Source: Aridibacter sp965216195
GTDB lineage: Bacteria; Acidobacteriota; Blastocatellia; Pyrinomonadales; Pyrinomonadaceae
NCBI GenBank assembly: GCA_965216195.1
Contig: OZ244151.1
Span: forward strand, 248,001-312,000
Direction of reading: 5' to 3'
DNA length: 64,000 nucleotides
This document shows, one piece after another, positions 49,651 through 58,724 of this stretch. Positions within the stretch are counted from its first letter, which is position 1. Every line of letters starts with the position of its first letter. A program made the position numbers and the translations under genes. The notes beneath the pieces are model-generated. The model saw only the letters and a list, made by a program, of their open reading frames with translations. It was not told the origin of the DNA and searched no databases.

Positions 49651-49974
49651 GCCCTGTGATCATTTAGAGTTTAGGTAAATCTGACGCGAGAAGTCATAAA
49701 AAACTAAGGACTTTTTCAACAGGAAGCCGTAAGTTCATGATTATGCGTAAAGTTTTATGTAGGTTTCAATCAACCGTTTGGTCGGTTAACGAATTGAAAT
49801 ACGCAAATTTAGCAACAGGTCCCAAGGTTGAAAATTCCAGCTCACCTCTTGGGTTGTCAAATCTTACTTAGTCGCCTGCGGGAGGCCCTACGAATGTGTT
49901 GAAGCAGGAGAGTGGTTAAGTGGATGATTTACGTTCTACGTACGGTGGATTTACAACCTTTTTCCAGTTGGAAT
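49651..49974. other. Spacer, no gene seen
   Basis: About 324 bases between a plus-strand and a minus-strand gene end. A hairpin-capable stretch (TTTCAATCAACCG / CGGTTAACGAATTGAAA) spans 49763-49801 and could end transcripts from either side. No coding frame with a start signal was found. Confidence 0.4.
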
Positions 49975-51792
49975 TTATGCCTCTTTCTTCTTTGGTCGCT
50001 CGTTTGCTTTCAACACTCTCTTTCTCAAACGGATGCTTTCCGGCGTAACTTCGATAAATTCATCATCAGCGATGAATTCAAGCGCTTCCTCAAGCGTGAG
50101 TTCCTTTGCCGGAACAAGCCGCATCGCTTCGTCAGAACCGGCAGCGCGCATGTTGGTCAGCTTTTTGTCTTTGATGATATTTACATCTAGATCGACAGCA
50201 CGCGCGTTTTCGCCAACGATCATTCCTTCATAAACCTTTGTCTGCGGGCGTATAAACATAACGCCGCGTTCCTGTAGGTTGAAAAGTGCGTAAGTTGTCG
50301 CTTCGCCAACCCGGTCTGAAATCAGCGAACCGGTAGGCCGTGATTTCATTTCCCCCGTCCACTTATCAAAACGCAGGAACATTGTGTTGAGCAATCCTGT
50401 TCCTTTTGTTTCGGTCAAAAACTCGCCACGAAAGCCGATCAAACCGCGAGAGGGAATCTCATACTCGAGGCGAACGCGCCCTGTGCCGTTGTTTATCATC
50501 TTCGCCATCTGACCTTTACGTCTTCCGAGTGCCTCGGTTACAACGCCGATAAATTCTTCGGGGACATCAATTACGACGAGTTCGAAAGGCTCAAGTTTCT
50601 CGCCGTCATCGCCTTCTTTTGTAATTACCTCGGGTTTTGAAACCTGAATTTCGTAGCCTTCACGGCGCATCATTTCGATCAGGATTGCTAGCTGGAGTTC
50701 GCCGCGACCGGAAACTTTAAATTGTTCAGCCTGCTCGGTAGTCGAAACCCTAAGAGCGACGTTTCCAAGAACTTCTTTTTCCAGACGTTCTCTAATCTGG
50801 CGGGAAGTGACATATTTTCCGTCGAGTCCCGAAAATGGAGAAGTGTTTACGCCGAAAATCATCGAGATAGTCGGCTCATCGACGGCGATCACGGGAAGCG
50901 GTTTGGGGTTGTCATAGGTCGTGATCGTTTCGCCGATATTGATTCCTTCAAACCCCGCAAGCGCAACGATCTCACCGACTCCTGCTTCTTCAACCTTTTT
51001 GCGTTCTAAACCTTCAAAAACAAAAAGCTCTCGCACACGGATTTTTTCCAAAGTGCCATCGCGTTTTGAAAGTCCAACTTCTTCATTTTTCTTGATCGTC
51101 CCGGAAAAAATTCTGCCGATTCCGATTCGTCCTATATACTCGTTGTAATCGATATTCGTTATCAAAATTTGTAACGAATCATCCAAAATTGGTTTTGCTG
51201 CGGGAATCGTTTCAACAATTTGATCAAAGATTGGTTTCAGGTTTGTTGATTCTTCTTCCATCGAATTTTTTGCAATTCCATCTTTCGCGATTGCGTAGAG
51301 AATCGGAAAATCGATCTGATCGTCGTCTGCACCGAGGTCGATGAAAAGATCGTAGATTTCGTCGACGACTTCCTCGGCGCGCTGATCCTGTCTGTCAATC
51401 TTGTTTATAACAGCAATCGCGGGAAGGCCCAATTCAAGGGCTTTTCCGAGTACAAACCGGGTTTGCGGAAGACAACCTTCAGCGGCGTCGACGAGAATCA
51501 TGACGCCATCGACCATTTTCAAAACGCGTTCGACCTCGCCGCCAAAATCGGCGTGTCCGGGGGTATCGACGATGTTGATCTTATAATCGCCGTAGCGAAC
51601 GGAAGTGTTTTTCGCCATGATCGTGATCCCGCGTTCGCGTTCGAGATCCATCGAGTCCATAACGCGTTCCCTAACTTCTTCGTTGTCGCGGAATGTGCCG
51701 GATTGCTGGAGCATCGCGTCAACGAGGGTGGTTTTCCCGTGGTCGACGTGAGCGATGATGGCTATATTTCTAATGTTTTTTGGCTCGATCAT
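49975..51792 (-). CDS. typA: Ribosome-associated GTPase BipA/TypA
   Basis: A 605-aa translational GTPase involved in ribosome assembly and stress adaptation. It starts MIEPKNIRNIAIIAHVDHGK, with Walker A AHVDHGKTT, switch I ERERGITIMAKNTS, G3 DTPGHADFGGEVER and NKID. The BipA-specific C-terminal domain follows (SRGLIGFRGEFLTETKGTGL, RPQTKVYEGMIVGENARAVD). The length is close to the usual 607 aa. The start at 51790-51792 excludes 21 poorly conserved upstream codons in frame. Confidence 0.96.
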   Translation of the reverse strand: MIEPKNIRNIAIIAHVDHGKTTLVDAMLQQSGTFRDNEEVRERVMDSMDLERERGITIMAKNTSVRYGDYKINIVDTPGHADFGGEVERVLKMVDGVMILVDAAEGCLPQTRFVLGKALELGLPAIAVINKIDRQDQRAEEVVDEIYDLFIDLGADDDQIDFPILYAIAKDGIAKNSMEEESTNLKPIFDQIVETIPAAKPILDDSLQILITNIDYNEYIGRIGIGRIFSGTIKKNEEVGLSKRDGTLEKIRVRELFVFEGLERKKVEEAGVGEIVALAGFEGINIGETITTYDNPKPLPVIAVDEPTISMIFGVNTSPFSGLDGKYVTSRQIRERLEKEVLGNVALRVSTTEQAEQFKVSGRGELQLAILIEMMRREGYEIQVSKPEVITKEGDDGEKLEPFELVVIDVPEEFIGVVTEALGRRKGQMAKMINNGTGRVRLEYEIPSRGLIGFRGEFLTETKGTGLLNTMFLRFDKWTGEMKSRPTGSLISDRVGEATTYALFNLQERGVMFIRPQTKVYEGMIVGENARAVDLDVNIIKDKKLTNMRAAGSDEAMRLVPAKELTLEEALEFIADDEFIEVTPESIRLRKRVLKANERPKKKEA

Positions 51793-51962
51793 AATGTTGT
51801 ACGCAGGGCATTGCGGCAAACTTGAAATGATGGGGTTTGGCAGAGAAAAAAGCAAACTGACTTAAAGAAGTAGCGCGTTGCCGCGGATAAACGCAGATTA
51901 CGCGGATGGGAATAAGAATGCTAAAAAAACTGCAATCGGCTTTTTGGAATAAGGACATTTGG

Positions 51963-52871
51963 TCAGCGAAACAATTCAATATCCTTAAAAGATGCCGGGT
52001 CTTCAAGCGGTTCTAGGTGAACGAAAACTGCTGAGCGGGGGATGTTTTCGACTATCTTTAGTTCGATCTCCTCGGCGAGATCGTGTCCTTTCTTCACGGT
52101 CCATTCATCAGGCACGAGCAGATGGAAATAGATAAATTTTCTCGCGCCCGATTTCCGCGTACGAAAAGCGTGGTAATCAACACCGAGGTCTTTTGAGTAA
52201 CTATCCAAAATCTCAATCGCCTTCTCAGATGATTCTTCGTCGATCACATTGTCCATCAAACCCAGGACCGAACGCCTGATCAAGTTGTAGCCTGTCCAGC
52301 CGATGCTTAGCGCGACTGCGATTGCGACAATCGGGTCGAGAATAAACCAATCCGTTGCCCATAAAAGTCCGATAGCTATGAAAATCCCGATCGATGTCCA
52401 GACGTCTGTCATTAGATGCCTTCCGTCCGCTTCCAAAACGATCGAGTCGTTTTCCTTCCCAACCTTAATTAGCAGTTGTCCGACGAAGAGATTGATCAAA
52501 GCCGCAATCGCTGAAATCCCAAGACCGAGGCCAATATTGGCAATTGGCTCGGGAATAAAAAGTCTTTTCACCGCAGTAACTATTATTCCGATCGCAGCAA
52601 GCGAGATCAGAGCTCCCTCAATGCCGCTCGAAAAATACTCTGCTTTATGATGTCCAAATGCATGATCATCATCAGGTGGGCGTTCGGCGACCTTGATCAT
52701 CCAGACTGCTAAAATCGCTGCTGCAAGATTTATAAAGGATTCGAGAGAATCGGAAAGGAAACTAACGGAATTTGTGTAGAAGTAAACTGTAGCTTTCAAT
52801 CCAATAGTTAGGATCGCAGCAAAAACTGAAAGCCAGGCGTAGAAGCTGAGAGATTTTTTTTCCACGAACAA
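51963..52871 (-). CDS. Cation diffusion facilitator (CDF) transporter
   Basis: A 302-aa inner-membrane divalent metal efflux protein. Six helices occupy the first 210 residues, with metal-site residues in SFLSDSLESFINLAAAI and DDHAFGHHKAEYFSSGIEG, and a second site in VLEADGRHLMTDVWTSIGIF. The HxxxD pairs indicate zinc/cobalt/iron type transport. The C-terminal cytoplasmic ferredoxin-like domain (DYHAFRTRKSGARKFIYFHL, KKGHDLAEEIELKI) senses metal. No metal regulator gene is adjacent. Confidence 0.93.
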   Translation of the reverse strand: MFVEKKSLSFYAWLSVFAAILTIGLKATVYFYTNSVSFLSDSLESFINLAAAILAVWMIKVAERPPDDDHAFGHHKAEYFSSGIEGALISLAAIGIIVTAVKRLFIPEPIANIGLGLGISAIAALINLFVGQLLIKVGKENDSIVLEADGRHLMTDVWTSIGIFIAIGLLWATDWFILDPIVAIAVALSIGWTGYNLIRRSVLGLMDNVIDEESSEKAIEILDSYSKDLGVDYHAFRTRKSGARKFIYFHLLVPDEWTVKKGHDLAEEIELKIVENIPRSAVFVHLEPLEDPASFKDIELFR

Positions 52872-52993
52872 ATTATAAACGTGATGAGCCGATTTTAAAG
52901 AGTAAAGATATAAACAACACGATTCGGTCGGGTTTTTGCCCTTACGTTAGGCAAAAAGATTCGGAAAAGTCGTTCAACCTAATAATCCGAAGT

Positions 52994-53022
52994 TTGACTG
53001 TTTATATTCGTTAAGGTATTTC
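52994..53022 (+). promoter_or_regulatory. Possible promoter of the BamE-like lipoprotein gene
   Basis: TTGACT and TATTTC lie 17 bases apart, followed by an AAGGAGAAAAA ribosome binding site before the ATG at 53061. The -10 match is weak. A TTTTTGCC / GGCAAAAA palindrome lies upstream at 52933-52957 and could be an operator. Confidence 0.35.
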
Positions 53023-53060
53023 TTAAAGACCGCTATTATCAAAATACGAAAGGAGAAAAA

Positions 53061-53678
53061 ATGAAAAGAACATTAAGTTTTGTTTCCATAATTCTGTTGT
53101 TTGTAGTTTTGGGCTGCTCATTGAGCGGCTTGAGAAAGAAGGAAGAACCGCCAAAGGCGCCACCAAGTACAACCACATCGGAAACCAGCAGGAAACCCGA
53201 CGATACGACAACTACCTCGACGACAAGTGATTCGGGGAATTTGACGCTTGATAGTTTTGTGAATTTGAAAATGGGGTCTTCGTATGAAGATACCGTGAAG
53301 GCTTTGGGTTCGGAAGGAAATGAGACGAGTAGCTCGAGCAGCGGGAAGAATGAAAGGAAGACCTATAAATGGGAGAGCGGACGAGTAAGAATTTACGCTA
53401 ATTTCAGCAACAACGAAATGACCTCGAAAAATCAGTCTGGATTGGATGGCGATCCGATTGAAGTAACAAAGGCTCAGTACGATCAGATTCAAAATGGAAT
53501 GACCATCGAAGAGGTTAGGAAAATTATGGGTTCCGATGGTGCTCTAAAGAGTCAGGCAAAATTCACGAGCTTTTCCACAGAATCTTATTCCTGGAAAGGT
53601 CCGAAATTTTCAAGAATTTCGGTATGGATGAAAGATGGGAAGGTTAACAGAAAGTCACAATTTGGAATGAAGAAATAG
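53061..53678 (+). CDS. Lipoprotein with two SmpA/BamE-like (DUF3862-type) repeats
   Basis: A 205-aa protein with a lipoprotein signal (VSIILLFVVLGCSLSGLRKK) and a Ser/Thr/Pro-rich linker. Two related units follow: FVNLKMGSSYEDTVKALGSE and YDQIQNGMTIEEVRKIMGSD, each with the xxxGMxxxxVxxxxG pattern of BamE/SmpA-type domains and a following beta strand containing a tryptophan. Probably anchored in the outer membrane or inner leaflet; a role in envelope assembly is inferred from the fold only. It ends in a terminator. Confidence 0.78.
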   Translation: MKRTLSFVSIILLFVVLGCSLSGLRKKEEPPKAPPSTTTSETSRKPDDTTTTSTTSDSGNLTLDSFVNLKMGSSYEDTVKALGSEGNETSSSSSGKNERKTYKWESGRVRIYANFSNNEMTSKNQSGLDGDPIEVTKAQYDQIQNGMTIEEVRKIMGSDGALKSQAKFTSFSTESYSWKGPKFSRISVWMKDGKVNRKSQFGMKK

Positions 53679-53701
53679 TTTTCAACTTATTTTTACGAAT
53701 A

Positions 53702-53738
53702 CCGGAGCCCTCGTTGGGGGTTCCGGGTTTTTTTTTAT
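53702..53738 (+). terminator. Terminator of the BamE-like lipoprotein gene
   Basis: CCGGAGCCC pairs with GGGTTCCGG, separated by a short loop and followed by eight or more Ts. It overlaps the last bases of the converging cysteine desulfurase gene. Confidence 0.85.
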
Positions 53739-54922
53739 CAACTGGCAGCCGAATAATGTGGGGATAATTTTCGTAGATTTTCGACAGATTTTGGAAGTGC
53801 TTCGAGAACATGATCTACATCTTCCATAGTATTTCCTTTGCCAAAACTGAATCGAACCGCCGAGCGCCCAACATCTTCTTTGACCCCCAGTGCCAGAATT
53901 ATTGGCGAGGGTTCGAGCGAACCCGATGAGCACGCTGAGCCGGTAGAAACCGCAATTCCAAGCATATCGAGGTTGATGAGTAAACCTTCTCCTTCAAGAT
54001 ACTTAAATGAGATGTTTGAGATATTTGGAAGTCGATTTTCGATGTCTCCATTTATCGAAACTTCCGGAACGGTGTTTTTGACGCCTTCTTCGAATCGCTC
54101 TCTCAGATTTATTAGGTAAGTTTGCTGGGTTTCGAGATCTTCTTTCGCCAATTCACACGCTTTTCCAAGTGCAACGATGTTTGCCACGTTTTCAGTGCCT
54201 CCCCGGCGCTCGCGCTCTTGATGTCCTCCGAGGTTTTGCGGTTTTAATCTAACGCCGCGTCCCGTGTATAAAGCTCCGATGCCTTTTGGAGCGTAGATTT
54301 TGTGTGCGGAAATCGTCAAAAGGTCGCAGCCTATTTCGGCAACTTCAATTTCAATTTTTCCAGCAGCTTGAACCGCGTCCGTGTGAAACCAAATCTTGTT
54401 GCCACCTTCTCGCTGAGCTTTTACAATTTCGCCAATTTCTCTTACCGGCTGGAGGGTTCCGATCTCGTTATTTGCAGTCATAATCGAAACCAGAATCGTA
54501 TCCCCGCGGATGGAGTTTTCGACATCCTTTACGCGGACGATACCGTTTTCATAAACCGGGAGATACGTGACTTCAAACCCACGCCTCTCAAGGTCCTCGC
54601 AAACGTTTCTAACCGAAGGGTGTTCAATTTGAGAGGTGATGATGTGTTTGCCGTGTTGTTCGTTCATTTCCGCTAATCCGCGTATCGCGAGATTATTGGC
54701 TTCAGTTCCACCGCTTGTGAAAATTATCTGACTCTCTTTCGCTCCAATAAGATCAGCCACTTGATGACGTGCTTTATCAATCGCTGCACGGGTTTCCTGT
54801 CCAAACGAATGTATACTTGAGGCGTTTCCAAACTTTTCGGTTAGATACGGCATCATTGCTTCGACTACTTCAGGGTCAATCGGCGTGGTTGCGGAATTGT
54901 CGAGATAGACTCTACGGATCAT
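53738..54922 (-). CDS. Cysteine desulfurase, IscS/NifS type
   Basis: A 394-aa PLP enzyme that mobilises sulfur from cysteine for Fe-S clusters and thiolated tRNA. Key parts are VYLDNSATTPIDPEVVEAMM, the PLP lysine in TISAHKIYAPKGIGAL, HFDAVQAAG-like FHTDAVQAAGKIEIEVAEI with the PLP aspartate region, and the mobile loop cysteine in STGSACSSGSLEPSP, which is the IscS-type extended loop. There is no iscU/iscR neighbour. The start ATG at 54920-54922 is clear. Confidence 0.93.
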   Translation of the reverse strand: MIRRVYLDNSATTPIDPEVVEAMMPYLTEKFGNASSIHSFGQETRAAIDKARHQVADLIGAKESQIIFTSGGTEANNLAIRGLAEMNEQHGKHIITSQIEHPSVRNVCEDLERRGFEVTYLPVYENGIVRVKDVENSIRGDTILVSIMTANNEIGTLQPVREIGEIVKAQREGGNKIWFHTDAVQAAGKIEIEVAEIGCDLLTISAHKIYAPKGIGALYTGRGVRLKPQNLGGHQERERRGGTENVANIVALGKACELAKEDLETQQTYLINLRERFEEGVKNTVPEVSINGDIENRLPNISNISFKYLEGEGLLINLDMLGIAVSTGSACSSGSLEPSPIILALGVKEDVGRSAVRFSFGKGNTMEDVDHVLEALPKSVENLRKLSPHYSAAS

Positions 54923-55357
54923 GTTTGGATGTTATCAAAAACGGATACGCCCACGAAAGGCACGAAAGTGAGGAATCACGATGCCGCCCCGGATTAGTGC
55001 AGATGAAGCCGATAAAAGAGGACGGAAACACAACCGCCAGGGAGTATGTGGAGTGTTTGCGGTTATTACCGAAGAAGATTGACCCACGAAAATACACGAA
55101 AATGTGGAAACAGAATATGAGGCTGTGAAGGCGGGAAAGTGTTGCGTTCGGCTCGATGTATTATTCTTTTTTCGTATTATTTTGTGTTTTTCGCCGGGTA
55201 TTTTCTTTCAGGTTGAATCAGGTCGCTACCGCCCCGCTGCACCCTGCACACTACGACTCTTTTTCACCTTTCTCTTCGCAGAGCTATGAGATAAAATAAT
55301 ATACTGCGAAAAACTTGTCGCATACGAATAACGTAAGCCGTTATTAAATGTATTTAT
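54923..55357. other. Spacer with CCCACGAAA word repeats
   Basis: About 435 bases between divergent genes. CCCACGAAAGGCACGAAAG (54949 region) and CCCACGAAAATACACGAAAA (55083 region) are related words about 130 bases apart, similar in style to the other word repeats in this window. The promoters of the desulfurase and radical SAM genes must lie here; I cannot fix them. No gene is seen. Confidence 0.45.
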
Positions 55358-56521
55358 ATGGATTTTACTACAAAAGAAATTTTTAAAAGATATGCGAATC
55401 TGGCGGTTGGGAGAACGATCTCGCCTGTATTTCTAAACATACTGGTTACGTCGGTTTGCGATATGCGTTGCACGCATTGTTTTTTTACGGATGAGCTCAA
55501 TGATCGTGCCCGCAAAAAGCTGATGATGAAAACGGCTGAGGTTGAGAAGATTTCGGAAACCTTGGGCGGAAACTTGGGCGTTTTAGTGATCGCCGGTGGT
55601 GAACCCTTTACCAGAAAGGATTTGCCGGAAATTTGCAACGCGTTTTACCGAAACAACCAGCTCGAATCGGTTTATCTGATGAGTAACGGACAGATTCATC
55701 CGCGTATTTTTCCTGATGTTACAAAGATTTTGGAGGAGAATCCGGGTATGAACGTTACGGTCGCGCTCGGAATTGACGGCATGAAAGAAGCTCACGAGAA
55801 AATCCGTCAGAAAGAAGGAAGTTGGGATAAAGCGATTCATACGGCGCGCACTTTACAAGAAATGAAACAGGAATATCCAAATTTAGACGTTCAAACCTGT
55901 ACCTGTGTGATGGCTTCAAACGAAGATACGATTTTTGATTGGTACGATTTTCTCAAATACGACCTCAAGCCTGACAAGATCAACATCAATTACATACGTC
56001 CTCCGTCCAACGATCCGAAGGAATTGGAATTTGATCATGAGCGGTATGCCGAGCTTTCACACATGATTTTAGAAGACACAAAAAATGCCGCGATTAAGAA
56101 TAATTACGGTGGAAAAAGCGGTTTCTTCAAAGCGGCAGTGGATATCTACATGCACGATCTGATCGCTAAAACGAAGGAGACGGGTGAGGCTCAATTAACC
56201 TGCTACGCGGGTTCGGCCGGCGCCGTGATTTATGATGAAGGCACGATCTCTTCTTGTGAAAACCTTTCTGACGTCGCGAATTTGCGTGATTTTGAATGGG
56301 ATTTCCAAAAAGCTTGGAATTCGCCCGCAATGGAGGCGCGAAGGCAAAAAGCTCAGGATGGATGCTTTTGCACACACGAATCAAACTGTTATTACCCGAG
56401 TTTGCCGTTTAACAAGACTCATCTTGTGAAAATCAAGAAGCTCGAGCGCGAGATGAAAAAGGCAAGTAAGAAGCTCGGAGAAAATGTTCCGCAGGGAGAA
56501 GGCGTTCCGGTAAAAGCTTAA
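55358..56521 (+). CDS. Radical SAM protein with SPASM-like C-terminal cysteines
   Basis: A 387-aa enzyme. The radical SAM cluster is CDMRCTHC at about residues 38-45 (SVCDMRCTHCFFTDE), followed by the SAM-binding VIAGGEPFTRKDLPEI. C-terminal cysteines are in LTCYAGSAGAVIYDEGTISS with CENL and DGCFCTHESNC, the pattern of auxiliary Fe-S cluster (SPASM/twitch) domains. Members of this branch modify peptides or lipids and sugars; the substrate is not predictable. It is two bases from the next gene, a glycosyltransferase, with which it is certainly cotranscribed. Radical SAM maturases of RiPP peptides are one option (see the PqqD protein at 58.7 kb). Confidence 0.87.
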   Translation: MDFTTKEIFKRYANLAVGRTISPVFLNILVTSVCDMRCTHCFFTDELNDRARKKLMMKTAEVEKISETLGGNLGVLVIAGGEPFTRKDLPEICNAFYRNNQLESVYLMSNGQIHPRIFPDVTKILEENPGMNVTVALGIDGMKEAHEKIRQKEGSWDKAIHTARTLQEMKQEYPNLDVQTCTCVMASNEDTIFDWYDFLKYDLKPDKININYIRPPSNDPKELEFDHERYAELSHMILEDTKNAAIKNNYGGKSGFFKAAVDIYMHDLIAKTKETGEAQLTCYAGSAGAVIYDEGTISSCENLSDVANLRDFEWDFQKAWNSPAMEARRQKAQDGCFCTHESNCYYPSLPFNKTHLVKIKKLEREMKKASKKLGENVPQGEGVPVKA

Positions 56522-56523
56522 AG

Positions 56524-57693
56524 ATGCCAAAAAACACACCAAAAATTCTGATCATCTCATCCGACACTGGCGGCGGACATCGTTCGGCTGCGCAGACGAT
56601 TGCTGACGGCGTCCAGAATTTTTGGCATGGAGAATCGGCTGCCGTCAGGGTAATTCGCGCGATTGAAGAATCGCATCACATCACCGAAAAGATGGTGCGA
56701 ATTTACAATTGGATATTAAAAAATAAGCAGCATTGGATGAAGTATCTGTATTGGGTAGTGAACCGTTTCAGACCGGAAAAGAGCCCGTTTTTGCTCAATA
56801 AATGCATCATTTATCTAAAAGATCAGTTTGAAAAATACGTGCCCCATATGGTCGTAAGCGTTCACCCGCTGACCCAACACATTTTTGCCCGTATCCTCAA
56901 AGAACTAAATCTCTCAGATCAAATTCCGTTGGTCACGGTCGTTACGGATCCCTGCTACGGCTTTTGGAAGGGCTGGGCGTGTGACGAGGTTTCTCTCTAT
57001 TTAGTGGCGAATGAAGAAGCTAAACGCCAGCTTGTGGATTACGGTGTGTCACCGAAAAAGGTGAAAATATCGGGGATGCCGATAAATCCGAAATTCAGTC
57101 CAGTAGATGAAGCCGACGCACGCGAGGCGCGTAGAGCATACGGTCTGGATGAGGAGAAGTTTACGGTTTTCGTGAATGCCGGTTACATCGGTGGTGGAAA
57201 TATCCCGCAGATTTTTAGAGAGCTGGTTCAAGGTGAACTGGACGTTCAGGCAATTTTTCTCGCCGGGAAGAATATGGAGCTCAAAGCTGAGGCTGAAAAT
57301 CTTGCGAAGACGGCAAAGTTTCCGGTTAAGGTGATTGGATATTCGGACGAGGTCGAGAAGATAATGCAATCAGCCAACGTAATGGTTTCAAAACTTGGCG
57401 GATTGACAACCTTTGAAGCGCTCGCCTGTCGTTTGCCGATTATCGCGGATATTACTACTCCTCCGATGCCGCAGGAGGAAGGAACTGTGAATTTGATCTC
57501 TGAGAAGGGTGCGGGTGTGCTTCTGCGGCGTTCCTCAGACATTGTTCCCACGATCCAAACCTTGCTTGCGGATAAGGACAAATATTCGGAGATGCGTGAC
57601 GCTGCTGCTTTCCTAGCCAAGCCAGATTCTACAAAACAAATTATTGAAGAGATTACGGCGCTGCTTCCCGACCACAAAGTCGCTGTATCCTGA
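56524..57693 (+). CDS. MGDG-synthase/MurG-like glycosyltransferase
   Basis: A 389-aa GT-B family 28 enzyme. The N-terminal MGDG_synth motif is KILIISSDTGGGHRSAAQTI. The C-terminal nucleotide-sugar region is KIMQSANVMVSKLGGLTTFE, and the GG-containing loop before helix is VFVNAGYIGGGNIPQIF. Such enzymes glycosylate diacylglycerol or similar membrane lipids from UDP-sugars at the inner membrane. It follows the radical SAM gene by two bases, which suggests that both act on the same product. The acceptor could be a lipid, but a peptide or other acceptor cannot be excluded. Confidence 0.88.
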   Translation: MPKNTPKILIISSDTGGGHRSAAQTIADGVQNFWHGESAAVRVIRAIEESHHITEKMVRIYNWILKNKQHWMKYLYWVVNRFRPEKSPFLLNKCIIYLKDQFEKYVPHMVVSVHPLTQHIFARILKELNLSDQIPLVTVVTDPCYGFWKGWACDEVSLYLVANEEAKRQLVDYGVSPKKVKISGMPINPKFSPVDEADAREARRAYGLDEEKFTVFVNAGYIGGGNIPQIFRELVQGELDVQAIFLAGKNMELKAEAENLAKTAKFPVKVIGYSDEVEKIMQSANVMVSKLGGLTTFEALACRLPIIADITTPPMPQEEGTVNLISEKGAGVLLRRSSDIVPTIQTLLADKDKYSEMRDAAAFLAKPDSTKQIIEEITALLPDHKVAVS

Positions 57694-57813
57694 TCGATTT
57701 ATTCGAGATAGAAGATCGTACGTTTTTGCGATTCGCACTTGTCACTTCCACCCATTTTCATTACCCTTTCAGTTTAGAATTTAATAACAAAACGAGTTTA
57801 CTGGAGAAAAGTC

Positions 57814-58563
57814 TTGAGTCTTTTATTGGAAGGAAAACGTGCGTTTATTTCCGGCGGCACGCGCGGAATAGGCGCCGCACTTTGCGAAATTTTTGCACGT
57901 GAAGGAGCTGATGTTGCCTTTAATTACCACTCCCGTGATGATTTGGCGGAGGAAGTGAAGGCCAAGGTGGAGTCGTTTGGCAGAAAGTGTCTTACCTATA
58001 AAGTTTCCGTAACGGATCGACTCGGGATGAAAAAGCTTGTAAGAGACTTGAAAGATGCGTGGGGTTTCATAGATGTTTTGGTAAACAACGCCGCGGTCAA
58101 TAAAGCGGACAATTTTGTGACGACCACGGAAAAGAGTTGGGATTGGGTGATCGATACGAATGTAAATAGCCTTTTTGCAGTAACCAAACCGTTTTACAAA
58201 AATATGGTCAGGAATAAGAAAGGCTCAATCCTCAACATCACATCTATTGGAGCGATGAGTTCGCTTCCGACTTCGGTACACTACGCCACGTCCAAGGCTG
58301 CAATGATTGGTTTCACAAAATGTCTCTCTCGCGAGGCCGCCCAATTCAAGGTAGCTGTAAACGCTATCGCTGCCGGAATTTTTGATACTGATCTAGGAAA
58401 CACCCTTCCCGAAAAACTTTTGTCAGTGCACGAAGGCTGGGTTTCACGCGGACGCTTGGGCGAACCGGAAGAGTTAGCCGAAATTGCTGCCTTTATGGTT
58501 TCAGACAGGAATAGCTATATGAACGGGGAGGTCGTGATTGTCGATGGCGGCGTGATTACCTAG
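57814..58563 (+). CDS. SDR oxidoreductase, FabG-like
   Basis: A 249-aa classical short-chain dehydrogenase. Start TTG at 57814-57816 after CTGGAG. Motifs are the cofactor-binding AFISGGTRGIGAALCE, the VLVNNAAV segment, catalytic Ser in SIGAMSSLPTSVHYATSKAA with Tyr and Lys in YATSK, and GEVVIVDGGVIT. NADP-type preference is suggested by arginines near the second strand. FabG-like enzymes reduce 3-oxoacyl groups, but many related SDRs act elsewhere. It follows the glycosyltransferase by about 120 bases on the same strand. Confidence 0.9.
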   Translation: MSLLLEGKRAFISGGTRGIGAALCEIFAREGADVAFNYHSRDDLAEEVKAKVESFGRKCLTYKVSVTDRLGMKKLVRDLKDAWGFIDVLVNNAAVNKADNFVTTTEKSWDWVIDTNVNSLFAVTKPFYKNMVRNKKGSILNITSIGAMSSLPTSVHYATSKAAMIGFTKCLSREAAQFKVAVNAIAAGIFDTDLGNTLPEKLLSVHEGWVSRGRLGEPEELAEIAAFMVSDRNSYMNGEVVIVDGGVIT

Positions 58564-58724
58564 TTACTTCCTCTTAGCATTAGCAACAATTTTAGCGATT
58601 AATGTAAGAGCACACACCTTCACCCATCCCGCCGTAAACTAACGCAGGCAATCGTCTTTTGCGACAGGGTGATCTACTTACTGAGATCGTCCGAACTTAT
58701 CTATTTCTGCGAGCGTTTCAAATA

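Noticed and set aside
54769..55128. A 119-codon plus-strand frame over the desulfurase start.
   Set aside because: It overlaps the desulfurase in antisense and includes word repeats; it is a shadow frame.
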